In this document: positions 53,201 through 63,632 of the stretch, piece by piece
Numbering within the stretch: the first letter of the stretch is position 1
Layout: every line of letters begins with the position of its first letter
DNA from: Symsagittifera roscoffensis
Taxonomy: Eukaryota > Xenacoelomorpha > Acoela > Convolutidae
Direction: 5' to 3'
Assembly: GCF_963678635.1 (NCBI RefSeq)
Contig: NC_087064.1
Span: forward strand, 33,146,369 to 33,210,368
Length of the DNA stretch: 64,000 nucleotides
Notes under the pieces: model-generated
Seen by the model: the letters and a program-made list of their open reading frames with translations, nothing else
What the model was told of the DNA's origin: nothing
The model's database searches: none
Position numbers and translations under genes: made by a program

Positions 53201-56200
53201 TTATTTAGAGCTTCAATTTTCATCTCGAGAGATGAAGCTTTTTGAGATTGCAAAAAAGTGGAGCTGCCTTGACTGGCATCGGTTGAGGCAACTTGGTTTG
53301 GATTGAATGTCAAAAGTGATTGTTCACATACAGTATTTGTAGTATCTTTTGCGTTAGAATCCATTTGAGTTAAAACGTCAGAACATGTTGGACTGTTTGC
53401 CGATACGTTTTCTGTTTTCGCAAGTTTGACCTTTTTAGCATTTCGGGATTGTTTTTTTCCTTGAAAAGCTATCTCTTTGAGCGTCTGTCTGCACATCATA
53501 AAAAGCTCGTCTCGACGAACCAGAAACGACTTGTCGAGGAGGCAAATTTGAGCAGACGCTTCATTTATTGCAGCTTCGTGAGGTGATAGACGCCGACCCG
53601 GCTTTCTTTTGGAATCGAAACGACCGTAGATCGCCGAATGTTTTCGGAATACAATTTCACGGCTGACATCTGATTCGTTAATTTTCATTGCATCGTTGAT
53701 CTCGCGCTGTAACTGTTTGTTGAATTTGGTCGAGAGGGTATAGTTTGAAGTCTGCTGTTCGTCATATCTGTTCTTTCGTGATTCTTGGTCGGCCTGGACC
53801 AAAGTTTTTGCCTTTTCTTTTATCTGGCTCAGTTCTTCATCAGTGATCTAAAAAGTAGTCCCGACTAACAAATAGTAAAGAAGTTGGATTTAGAGGAAAC
53901 GCAGAAATTCTTAACTTAACTTGATCCGCATTTTGAAAAATGTGATTTGAAATGGATTTAAAGGTGCATTGTGTAATACCATATAATTACCGTGTATTCG
54001 TCGTCGGAGCCTAAGCTTAGTGGCGATGACATAGCTTCTGACCCTTCACTGCTGATATCTGAGTTGCCTGTCACCACAAACACTCCGTCGCCTTGATTAT
54101 CAGTGTCTACCGAAAGAGCTCGCTTCAAGTACTTTGCTTTCTTTCCCTGCTTGGGTCGTTTCGAGTGTTCTCGGCTTTCGACTTGAAACCCGCTGCTCAT
54201 TTGTAAAATTGGAGGCGAATGATCGACCGTCGAAAGAGATGAACTTTCTTCTGAAATAGCAGGCGAAGCGATCGCTTCTGAAGATACAAGTGCCCCGTTA
54301 TTGTAGATACTGAAACCGTGATTGTCGTAAGAGCCGTTCGTGGAACTGTGACTCATACTTAAGTTAAGTACATGAGCATTGTTCATGCTTGAATCGTTTG
54401 GCTGAATAATACAACTTGATTTTTGCTCATTTTCATCAATATACGAGCATTTTGGGACTAAACTGTTTGGTATTTTGAATTGATCGTTTGAAAATGACGC
54501 AGAGTTAGTGACCCAGTCTTGCAGGGTTTTCTGGAGCCGTCTCACGTGCAGAGGTTTTGTCGACATTCCGACCAGAGAAACAATTTCTAAAAATTCTTCT
54601 TTTCCGGCCTCGCAAATTTGCTGAACATCATCCCCACCTTGTGATAAGAAGTTTTGAAAGTAGTCCAACAGGTTTGCCTTTTTTAGAACCGAATAGAGTT
54701 CTGCTTCGCCTTTTGTTCTGGGTAAATTTTTGACTATTTTGCCGGATATTTTGAAGTCATCTTTGAGAGTGATATCGGTTTGTGAATATTTTGATTCCAC
54801 ATTCGGATTATTTTGTGGCCCAGAAATCTCAGTATCGGCGTTGCTTTGGTCCATTTTTAATGTCAGACTAATTTTGATTCGTAATTGTTTCCCTGAACGA
54901 AATGTTCCTCTAAGGTTATTGAAGCCAAAAGAAATTCAAAGTGATCCTGTTCGAGAGCAAATTGTGAAAGCATTAAACGCTTTCTTGGTAGGTATGAACA
55001 ATATAACTTACCGGAAGTTGCTTCTTCAACTATGACTGGAATTTTAACTCAGTTTGCGATTTGTTTATGGTTTGGTCAGGGGAAGAGAGCGAAAGTGAAG
55101 TTGATTGGTGTGATCAAACATAAGGAGCTACGTAGAATGCTTGCTGTCTAGCTAAAGTTGATCACGCAAGATCTTTCACGGTGTATTTTTTGCAGACGTT
55201 TGCAGTTGAAGTGAAATGAAATGAATAACTCTCTGAAAAATAATAGTTAGGTTATACGATTGAAAGAGTTTAACTTTCATATAATCAAAATATATTTTCC
55301 ATTTTTTGGAATTAAAATAGAATCTGATCTGATTTGAGAAATTTTATTAGTATTAATCTTCATAGAGCAAAAGTTAGCAGCAAATACAATCAATTAAACA
55401 AAAATTGATTTCGCAGTTTCTTTTAGAAATTAGTGTAAAGGGGGAAATGAAAAGAAATGCTCAAAAAGTATTGATGAATATTGCCTTAAAAAAGAGTATG
55501 TACTCGTATTATGAAGGCATAGTATATATAAGTGCGTGGTTGTGCCTCTGCTGAATCAGAATTCAAAATTGCGTTCTTGTGCGCTCTGTTTTATATCTCC
55601 CCATGCGTTCCAATTCCCCTCTGCGCCTCGCCCGCTCATTTTTGCGAGGAAAGTTTTCCCCAAGGGAGTGGTTGGGAATCGAAAGCAGCGGAGCCCAGTT
55701 CCCGGCCCGCGCCTGATCCACGCATCGTCTGGGGAATTGGCAGAGTGCGTAATTGGTTTCCATTCCTGCTCTCCCATTTCAAAATTGCAATATTATTTTG
55801 TGTATTTTTCCTGTTGTGTTTCAATTCCAATGTGTGGGTAGATGGTAGCAGAGCTTTGTATAATTTCAGATAAAGTATTCGAACTTTTTCAACTACCAGG
55901 CGCAACTAGTCGATTGTTGACAAGGGAATAGACGGCATTTGTAAAATATTTCGGGGCACCAGAGCTTAAGCTGATGAATTAACATCTGCGCTAAATATCG
56001 GGATATTTGAGTTGGTAAGGTTTCTAAGTTGGGAAAAACTTATGTCCTCTGTGAAAGTAAGGAGCGAATATCGGATACTTATAGTTCAGGGAGTTAAGGG
56101 TCAGGCACAGGGGCGGATTTAGGGGGGGGGACGAAGGGATTGGGTGGACGCCTCCCCCCTCAGGGATTCGACCCCCTCACCAACCAAATTTTATGACATC

Positions 56201-56689
56201 CATTTTAGGCCGACCAACGCTAAATTTTCTCTAAAACCGTTTTTGTCATTTTCTTGATTGTGTTTGTGAAGCGTAGCTTCGAGACTGTAATTCAAATGCC
56301 AATCAGAAAAGATTCTAGAAATTCAAAGAGCTTTATAGTGATGTTTTTTTTCTCGAAATTTGAAAGAGTCCATTGACACTTTTTGTTGGCTATGTTGTAA
56401 TCATTTTTTTTCTCCCAAATGGTTTTTGCTAGTCAACTTATAATACATCTTTTTTTTGCTGACAAACTAGATTTTTGGCTTCTTTTGTTTTTCAGGGGAG
56501 TTGGGGGCATAAAATTTTGGTATGTTTCCCTCAAATGGAAGATCATTCGGGACAAAAGTATGAATTTTTTGTAGATGTAATTTTTAACTTTTTTAAATAA
56601 TTTTTTCGACATCGTGATTTCCATCTCATTCAAAATTGCTAGCCTGTAATGCTGTGTTAGTGCTGTATTTGAAGTGTTGCCAAGCAGCT

Positions 56690-56726
<37 letters not shown>

Positions 56727-59700
56727 TAGCCCCCGGCCTGCTCAGTGCAGACCAACCGTGGGGGAGGGGGAGATGTCATCCATTTCGCCGCAGCCGGTCC
56801 CACCTTGAGGAGGCGGATGACACTGGGACCCCTCCAGCCGTGACCGAAGCGGTGACCGAAGCGTTACCATATAATTTGCCTTGGAAAAGCAGAGAAAACG
56901 GTATTGAAAACGCTATCCAGACACAGAGGGGTAGCACAGCTGCTTGGAAGATCCAAGCAGCTGTGCTACCCCTCTGTGTCTGGATAGCGTTTTCAATACC
57001 GTTTTCTCTGCTTTTCCAAGGCAAATTATATGGTAGGTATGGTTTAGGTCAGAATTATATTCGGAAACGAGCATCTGGACTTCTCTCTTGTAGTATTCAG
57101 CAAAGACTGTGATATCAGATACGCTTCTCAAACAGTGAGTCATGACTCGTCCAACACCGGTGCAGGCGGTTCACCCCAACACTCGACTGCCAATGGAATT
57201 GAAGATTCGAATATTCTTGTCGCTTCGAGTCACAAAGTGCAAATCACCATGCGAAATGAGACAAAGTTGTCGATGGTCCCAAAACAGAGCTTATACGAGC
57301 CGGAAGCGAATAAAGCGACTGCTCCGAACACGATTGGAAACTTCAAAACGTACTTGAACCCTGAAAAGTAAGAAAACGATTTCGTTTTTTTTTTAAAATG
57401 AACTATCTGATTATTAATGATTCTGACCTTGTGATTTGAGGAGTTTCATTACCGATCAGTTTAAATTTAAGGGTTAACTAGTTCCAATCATAGTTTTTAA
57501 AGACATCAAAACATGTCAAAGTGTATCTGTTGAATTAATGTTGCTTGCCCATTACAGGCCTCCTGAAACCTGTATCCTAGTGCAATCCAATGAAAGGGTT
57601 GAAATAGGAATGAAATGGGACATGCCATACCGGATGCCTCTTTCGGCAAACACGAGCTTCAGCGAGTTGCAGGAAGCAGACACGAATAGCAATCCGCTCC
57701 CGATTCCACTACGGACAGTAGACATCTCTTTTACAGGACACTCGAGACTGAGCTACTCGCCGTATATAGACAAGAAAAGAGCCCAGTTGCAGAAGTATTT
57801 CTTTCCAATGACGTATGACCTGAAGATTCCCACTACCGAACCTCAGCCTGGTGGTCTTAGGAGCCCATTGGAATTGAGTGTTTGTGTGAAGTTTGCAGAT
57901 AGCTTAGTGGACTTCAAGTTCAATGACAAGGAAGCAACACAAACTGCAGTGGGTTATCAACTTACCAAAAAATTAGGTCATCGAACGAAAGGATCATTTT
58001 AATTGTAAAGTTCATTTTTATCATTTGAACTTTGATCACTTTTTGGACAAGAGGTTTTGCTGTTGATATTTTCCAATACTTCTGTAATAATTTTGTTCTT
58101 GAAATGATTTCTCCCTTTTTTGCAGGATATGCAAGTTTTCAAAATGAAGACGGATGCGATGTTTGTCAAGTACAAGATGCCCCTGACCATAGGTCCAACA
58201 GGATATAAAAACACCTGTCACATACAGCTGAAACAATGTCGAATTAATTCGAACATTTCTGAGTTCCCCTCCTTTATTCGAGGCGATACAATTGAAGTTC
58301 GCTTGGAAGCCGACATTCCTTTATTTTGGAACTACCCGCAGCATTGGAGATTCGATATCTCCGGGCGTCGAATTTCCGTTTTCTATCTTTCAATTCTGAA
58401 ACAATCTTTAGCTAGTATAATCAACGATTTCGGCTCTAAAGACAAACCAGATCTTCTCAAATTCATTCCAGTACGGTATAAATGTAACGTGGATTTCGAA
58501 AAAGTTGAAGCTGTGTTTCCTGTTCATCAGTCAAATTGGGTCACAAATGCCCGATCGCATAGCAAAAACAAGAAATCGCATGGAAATAAGGAGAACCAAG
58601 CTGGTCCAGATATAAACGAAGATCTTCTCAATTCAAATGCATTCAAGTTCATAAATGCGCAGAAAATAACAGGAACTATGGACTTCAATTTCTTAGATTT
58701 TCTCCCTGCATTGTTGAATAACAAGTTCAGTTTTGAAGCTTCGAATCTGGACGTTGCGTTACATCTTCCCGACAGTTTTCCATCGAAGCATATTTTGAGA
58801 AGCCTCGCGATGTCAATGAAGGAGCTAACTGGTTTCGATTCCCGATTCAAGACAGCAGGATTTGGAGCAGGAATCGATGCAGAATTGAGTTCTGGAGATG
58901 GCGCCGGAGGGTTGCTTTCGTCTTCTGCAAACAATCGGATGTTTGAACGGTTTTACACTTTTCCGTCTTCCGATGCGATTGAGTTCATCCAGTGTGGACA
59001 CTTATCAGTGGCAATTGACCATCGTTACCATCCTGTGTATTACACTGAGAACGGGAACGTCAGCGGGTATAATTTGTCCTTGCCAAAACGGACCCCCAAG
59101 TTCAATACAAGAAAGCTGAAAACTTTCGACCAGACTTCAGTCAGTTCGAACCCACTTGATCCTCTTGCTGCAAATCAGCCCAGGTTTATGTCCCAGATAG
59201 AACCAGATGTACTGGAGATTTGTGTGACCTTTGACCAACTCGTCGGAATTGGATATGGAGTGGCTCTGAAACATTTGCATGCTTTCATTATGAATATTTT
59301 CGCAGATGTTCCCCTGAAACAGTTTGAAAGGAAATCAAATGACAAGCAAGGAAATCACAAGAAGAGAGGAAACAATTCCAGTCCAAATAACAACGCAGTT
59401 GTTGGTAATCAGCAAACTGGAGTGGCCATGGATGATTCGCAACAGGTCTGTAAATGCTCTTTTGATGACATTTCGGAAAGCATAATTTCGGAGTGCTGAA
59501 AATTAGTTAAATTGCACTCTTCAAATACAAACATGAAAATAGCGCAAAAAAAACGTTAGCGACTCCTAGCTTCGAAAGTGTAATTTAGTTTTTACAGCTC
59601 TTAGCGGAGTAAAATTTATACCTATTAATTCAGTCTTCTCAAAATGAGTTGATTTTATCAAAAAAAGTGTCAATCTTAATCGTAAAATTTGATCCTTGCG

Positions 59701-62700
59701 ATAAGCAGGGGGCATTGCAATCGGATACTAGACTTTTTTTCCCGTAAATAACTTTGTTCACATAATTAGAAATTAGAAATGGTAAATTTACGTTCAGTTC
59801 ATAATACATTTAAGTTTCTTTGTGTCTCTGGCGCACTTGGTCTGGAGGTAAAGAATACGCCTGGGACGGCATTGCCTGCTTATGTTTTATCGGCTCAGTT
59901 GCCACATCGTAGAATTGTTTTTTTTTTGCTGATAGCAAGTTACCTTGTATTTGTTTCTAATGTTTTCATTCACTTCTTCTGTTTGTTTGTAATTTAACTA
60001 ACTTTGACTTCGTTTGTTTTCTTTTTTTTGTTTCTTTTTTATCGCTGAAAAACTTAAATCTGACCAAATGTTATCGGCATATTAACATAATTTGGATTAG
60101 TTTCAAAAGAACGATAATTTTTAACTTTTACGATAATTTTTAGGGGATCTAATAACTTTTTATTAGACTTAAATTTTGTTGAGTTTGTTTTTCGACTTTT
60201 TTGTTTTCTTTTTTTTTCTGCTTAATAGGTTTCGGGCTATACTATATTTGCTTATTGGACTCATATTGGTTTTTTCGACGTGCAATAAAGTTTTGTGTGT
60301 GTGTCTGTTTGTTGTGCGAGTGATGGGGACTTTCGAATTTTGTATAAATCTTAAGTTTTGTCTTTTCTGCCAAGGATTTTTTGGCTTTATCACCGCTTGG
60401 TAATTATTCGGGTTTGTTATCGCTTGATACTTCCATTTTTTTGTTTGTTTTGCGAGGTCTAGTTTTTTCGATATTTTCGATTTTTTATAGGCTTTCTTGC
60501 TTTGTACCGCATGTGGTGCGAAGCTGAGGGTTTCTTGCTTTGTATCGCATGTGCTGCGAAGCTGAGGTTTTCTTGCTTTGTATCGCTTGGCTTTCTTGGT
60601 TTGTATCGCATGTGGTGCGAAGCTGAGCTTTGCCTTGTGTTAACTTTGAAATTGAGAGGTGAAGGTTTTTTTCAAAAAGTAGTCAGTTTTTTTTCTGTTT
60701 CTAGCGTTCATTGACTCTTTTCCAACTGTCTGTTGACTATGTTTTACCCAAATCGAGCGAGCGAGCAGTTTGTAATATTACGAGTTTAAGCTTTCCATAA
60801 AATAGTGCTCATTTTGTTGGTGGCACTTGCTGTATTTTGCATTCGACGTGGATGCACGAGTCCTGGAGGTTTGATTTCCATAGATGGCATCTGTTTTTCA
60901 AAACACATTTTGCACCCACCTTTTTTGTATCTATTTTTGAAGCTACTTGGCGTTTCGTCCCTTGTGTTTGCTAAGTGCAAAACTACTGGTTTGGTAGTTA
61001 GGAGATTGCCTTTCACAACTTCGATTTTATTTTATTCCAACATTTGCATAAAAGATTTGAGATGCATGAAGGTTTCAAGTTTTTTTTAATTTTTTTTTTC
61101 GTTTAGTGCGCTCAAACCAAACATGGAAACGATCAAAATCTCAAATTCTATGCTTCAAACCGACCTATGAACGTATCTGTATCTATACCCATTACCAATG
61201 TATGCGTCTATATTCCCGAATATTTGCGAATTAACGAAGCATGCCCTGTTATTCGAACAGATTTGATACTTCTGGAAATTTCTAGCTCTTTCAAAGAGTT
61301 CAGATTCCAACTTATAGCGGCTCCCATTACTGTAGTTCTTCCCAAAAGTGAAACCAACTTTGAGACCATGCCTCAGTCCATCAACGACGGAACCCAAGGG
61401 TACCGAAAAACAAGCTCTCGGACTCCGACAAGAGGTCAAAGGAACGGTTTGCGTCTTCAAGAAAGCGTGAAATGTAATTCAGAGAGGAATCGAATAACGT
61501 TGGCAGGACTGCAGTTACGTCTGCAAGGGTTCTCGAATGTCCTGGAGACAAAAGACAAAAGTGTTTCAATTGAGTACGCATGGCTGACAGAAGTTAAATT
61601 GTTACCATTGAGAGGGAAAGTTACAATCTCACAGTTGCTGGATTTAGCAAATGTAGTGCAAGGCATGGTTTTTCTGATGACGGACCCATCGTGTCAGCTT
61701 CAAACCGGACCTCTCGAGATGGGGTTAGTTTTAATGTGAACTATGACTAAGCAACCCCCAGGGTCAGAATCAAGAATGTTTCATAATTTTTCAGTGGTGT
61801 TTAGATGCCGAATAGTGTTTTCAAATTAGATATGCAATTAGAAATGATGATGATGATTAATTTGACAGGTACTGCATGCACTGTCAAAAAAGAAATGATT
61901 GCACGCATAAGCAAACCTCGGAAAATGCCGCAAACACGCCCAAAGATTTGCAGATTACTTCAAAACAGGGGCCCAGTGTGACCATAAACATACCGGATAA
62001 GGTTGATTCGGGTGCAACCAAAGAGGACAACTTGTGTGTGAGCAGTGAAGACCTGAAATATCGTATGGTCAGGATCCACGTGGACAGTATTGACTTCAAC
62101 ATTCTGGAGCCGGACTTGATATCAAATATCAACGTAAGTTTTGATTATTTTTGTACCATCTAAAGACATTCCGTGGCTATTTAGGAGTTTTCGAACTATT
62201 TGACTAGTAGGTTGTTACCATAAACATAAACTCTGAGGATGATTTTTATCCATTTGCAAGCTTTCCGTTTAAAAAGGAGTTCCACTCTCATACAGTTTTT
62301 ACGACATGTTTGAACTCCAGATATATCCAGTTAAAGTCTGCTGGTGCAATCTCCACACTCCCGACTCAGCCCTTGGAGGTACTTTACACGTTGAGAGGGT
62401 CTCAGTTCGCCACTTTGTCACCAGCTGCGGTCTCAGGTTCCCATCAGGTCAAAAAACGTGGGTAGAATCAGGAGGCATCAAGTTTGGCCCCGTTTTCACT
62501 GACGTATCAAAAGCAGTAACTAATTCGCAGAAAACAAGACAGCAAGGAGAGTTTTTGACCAAAGTTGACCAAAGCAGAAAGCTGTTTTTTCTTCAAAGCC
62601 GATCTGGCGATTCCAATGTCTACAGGAAGTTTCCGATTGGGAAATGCGGATGCCGGGGTAACTGTGCGTTCTTCGGGACGACGCTACTAGAGACTGTGTA

Positions 62701-63632
62701 TTACGAAGCACTGAGTATTTATGACATGAGAGAAAAGGCGCCAAACATAGCGGATGATTTTACAGGTTGGAATGAATGTATAATCTACAAGAATAAATAT
62801 TTGTAAAATTAAATCACTTGGGAAAGAATATAAACCAAAATCGACCTAAAAAATGCCCGAGGCGAATGGCAGATTTTTTTTTGTTCAAGGGTGGTTGTTG
62901 AATATAGTGTTTTAGAAGTTCAAATAAAATTAACTTGATTGCTTACTTTTATTTTAAGGCGAAATCGGAGGAACCGTTGGCGTTCCCCTGCATCATAAGA
63001 ACAGAAAGTACCGCTTCCCAGTGTTTCAAGCAGCAGATCACCCTTTTGCCCTTTTAAAACATGAAGGCGTAGTCAACCGAGTGACTGCCTCTTCCAAAGA
63101 GAACTTCAGATCGTGCAGTCCCAGCATCGACTTCGAAGCCGAAAAGACTTTAACCGAATTGAACAAATCAGAATTATCTTCAAGTATTTCAACCACAGTA
63201 ACAGGCAGTCCTCAATCTGTGATTCGGCATAAAACACCATCGGCCAGTTCGATTTCTTCTGATCACCAACAGTCATTCACATTTGTAGAACAACATTATT
63301 ACGATAGCAATTTTGCTCATAGCAGCTTGCCTGCTCAGATTGGTAAAATTTCTACTCCTACTTTTTCAAGTGAGGCCAATGTATATAACACAGTGCCTAA
63401 GACTGAATCGGGTTCCACGCGAGCAAGCAGTTCAAGTTCAAAGAAGATAGGTCAATCTCCCCCAAATGCGGTGAGTTCCAGTCTGGATTCGAACGCACCC
63501 GGAGCCCAATCGCAGAAAGCAAGCACTTCAACAAACAGTTCAAAGAGTGCCCTTTCGCATCAAAAAAGACGCACTTCAGCAGGCAATGTGGAACTGTCAA
63601 AGCGGTCTTCATACAATTCAGATCCAAGTGAG
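44222..63632 (+). CDS. BLTP1: Bridge-like lipid transfer protein 1 (KIAA1109/Tweek), N-terminal third, partial at window end
   Basis: Exons are 44222-44508, 44853-45099, 45338-45618, 49255-49372, 57048-57367, 57558-57948, 58126-59445, 61107-61723, 61869-62133, 62321-62765 and 62959-63632. They total 1,655 in-phase codons and continue beyond the window (human about 5,005 aa). There is a membrane anchor at residues about 39-57 ([20 protein letters not shown]). Family matches: [85 protein letters not shown] and [14 protein letters not shown]. The protein forms a hydrophobic lipid-conducting groove at ER-plasma membrane contacts and is needed for endocytosis and neuronal function (known). Exon 3 (Ser/Arg/Gly-rich) and the end of exon 11 (Ser/Thr-rich) look disordered. 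The exon 6 donor (GTGGGT) is weak. Intron 4 (7.7 kb) contains nab on the other strand. Confidence 0.93.
45960..46220 (+). repeat. tRNA-like composite repeat, copy 4, most tRNA-like
   Basis: A segment at about 46040-46110 has A-box TGGCTGAGTGG (46046-46056), a possible anticodon stem (GCGACT...AGTCGC) with an 11-base loop, and B box GGTTTGAATCT (46088-46098). It is followed by the TTTGCGAAGCGAAGCTTGGCC and TCTGTGT end (46192-46219). The T stem does not pair and the anticodon loop is too long, so it is tRNA-derived repeat rather than a tRNA gene. It lies in BLTP1 intron 3. Confidence 0.6.
46920..47533 (+). repeat. tRNA-like composite repeat, copy 5 (degenerate)
   Basis: A GGCTTTGTTACCGCTTG block opens it. 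GGATTTCGATTCC (about 47199-47211) stands in for a B box. It ends TTGTATCGCAAGTGGTGCGA, AGCTCAGCATCGCC and CCTGTGT (about 47492-47532). BLTP1 intron 3. Confidence 0.5.
47560..48803 (+). repeat. tRNA-like composite repeat, copy 6 with perfect B box
   Basis: A box TGGTGAAGAGG (47771-47781) and perfect B box GGTTCGAATCC (47815-47825). These are followed by the CGCGGTTTGACTTATGATT and TATTGATCCAGTTTTCTCAA modules (to about 48190) and a second, partial tRNA-like head near 48565-48620. It ends TTGTATCGCAAGTGGTGCGA, AGCGAAGCATCACC and CCTGTGT (about 48762-48802). It may be two joined copies. BLTP1 intron 3. Confidence 0.55.
49533..49989 (-). pseudogene. Unrecognised antisense coding-like fragment
   Basis: Two overlapping minus-strand frames (49989-49702 and 49811-49533) are unusually well balanced in composition for this T-rich intron. 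They include [20 protein letters not shown] and [21 protein letters not shown] frameshift near 49805 would join them. It ends beside a TATAGGTCTTGCTGATTTTT repeat head. No family recognised; it could be a decayed host or transposon gene, or chance. Confidence 0.22.
50100..51465 (+). repeat. tRNA-like composite repeat, copy 7
   Basis: Head ATCTTGCTGATTTTTTTCTC (about 50116), a TATTGATCCATTTTTCTCAA block (about 50321) and a CGGGCTAACAACTAGTTATA block. A-box-like GTGGCGAAGAG and B box GGTTTGAATCT (50895-50905) follow. A weak end GGCGAAGTGCAGCTTCC lies at about 51439-51455. BLTP1 intron 4. Confidence 0.55.
51466..52650. other. BLTP1 intron 4 interval, no gene seen
   Basis: AT-rich; only chance ORFs. 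It forms the region downstream of nab. Confidence 0.5.
52658..52663 (-). terminator. Possible polyadenylation signal of nab
   Basis: TTTATT on the plus strand (AATAAA on the minus strand) lies about 195 bp after the nab stop codon. Confidence 0.35.
52858..54854 (-). CDS. nab: NAB (NGFI-A/EGR-binding) transcriptional co-repressor, two exons, nested in BLTP1 intron 4
   Basis: Exons on the minus strand are 54854-53991 and 53847-52858 (donor GTAATT, acceptor ...TTTTTAG, phase 0), giving 617 aa. The NCD1 domain at residues about 46-118 is very clear ([50 protein letters not shown]). NCD2 in exon 2 contains [20 protein letters not shown] and [23 protein letters not shown] proteins multimerise through NCD1, bind EGR-family zinc-finger factors and repress them through NCD2, recruiting the NuRD complex (known for NAB1/2, fly nab and worm MAB-10). 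The regions between and after the domains are Ser/Asn/Gln-rich and probably disordered. The gene lies wholly in BLTP1 intron 4 in opposite orientation. Confidence 0.93.
54855..55520. promoter_or_regulatory. nab upstream region within BLTP1 intron 4
   Basis: About 670 bp upstream of nab (minus strand). A short plus-strand coding-like run ([20 protein letters not shown], about 54918-54985) has no good start or splice frame and is not called. No clear promoter motif identified. Confidence 0.3.
55521..55870 (+). other. GC-rich island with TATA-like box, identity unknown
   Basis: A TATA-like AGTATATATAAG (55521-55532) is followed by a GC-rich stretch of about 200 bp (55600-55780) that stands out from the AT-rich intron. 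It is flanked by an exact 11-bp repeat TTCAAAATTGC (55562-55572 and 55778-55788) and weaker similarity beyond. It could be a small insertion with a target duplication, a non-coding RNA gene, or a CpG-type regulatory element. The ORFs here on both strands look like by-products of GC content. Confidence 0.4.
56105..56200 (+). mobile_element. MITE-end-like G-rich sequence
   Basis: ACAGGGGCGGATTTAGGGGG followed by a C-rich CCTCCCCCCTCAGGGATTCG segment resembles the terminal repeat of common invertebrate MITEs (CAGGGGCGGAT-type). No matching opposite end or target duplication was found. Confidence 0.35.
56691..56864 (-). mobile_element. Retroposed sequence with 34-base poly(T)/poly(A) tail
   Basis: A 34-T run (56691-56724) is followed by a GC-rich unique stretch. 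On the minus strand this reads as GC-rich sequence ending GGGGGCTAAT plus a poly(A) tail, as expected for the 3' end of a LINE, SINE or retropseudogene. It contains a tandem GTGACCGAAGCG repeat (about 56841-56864) and runs directly into the large inverted repeat. The source is unknown. Confidence 0.5.
56865..57035. repeat. Perfect inverted repeat, 84-bp arms, 3-bp spacer
   Basis: The left arm 56865-56948 and right arm 56952-57035 are exact reverse complements by base-by-base reading, separated by AGA. The right arm ends 12 bp before the first base of BLTP1 exon 5 (57048) and contains the pyrimidine-rich stretch of that acceptor. The arms could fold into a very stable hairpin in RNA or a cruciform in DNA. 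It may be a fold-back element, a recent inverted duplication or an assembly artefact. Confidence 0.9.
59510..60645 (+). repeat. tRNA-like composite repeat, copy 8, with triplicated end
   Basis: A CACTCTTCAAATAC...GCTTCGAAAGTG block (about 59514-59580), CCTATTAATTCAGTCTTCTC (about 59620), CCTTGCGATAAGC...GCATTGCAATCGG (about 59695-59725) and A box TGGTCTGGAGG (59838-59848). The B-box part is deleted. It ends in three tandem copies of a GTATCGCATGTGGTGCGAAG CTGAG unit (about 60505-60641). BLTP1 intron 7. Confidence 0.6.
60800..60900 (+). repeat. tRNA-like fragment, degenerate
   Basis: GCATTCGACGTGGATGCACG followed by CTGGAGGTTTGATTTCC resembles a diverged tRNA-like head of the same repeat family, without the later modules. 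BLTP1 intron 7. Confidence 0.3.

Noticed and set aside
54918-54985. Missing BLTP1 exon near nab
   Set aside because: The residues do not match the expected BLTP1 segment, and exon 5 at 57048 already continues the protein in phase from exon 4.
55532-55873. Overlapping ORFs on both strands as genes
   Set aside because: They reflect high GC and few stops in the island; no domain, no start context and no splice support.
56636-57112. Long plus-strand ORF of 158 codons
   Set aside because: It runs through poly(T) and both arms of the inverted repeat; it is a by-product. Exon 5 of BLTP1 uses another frame from 57048.
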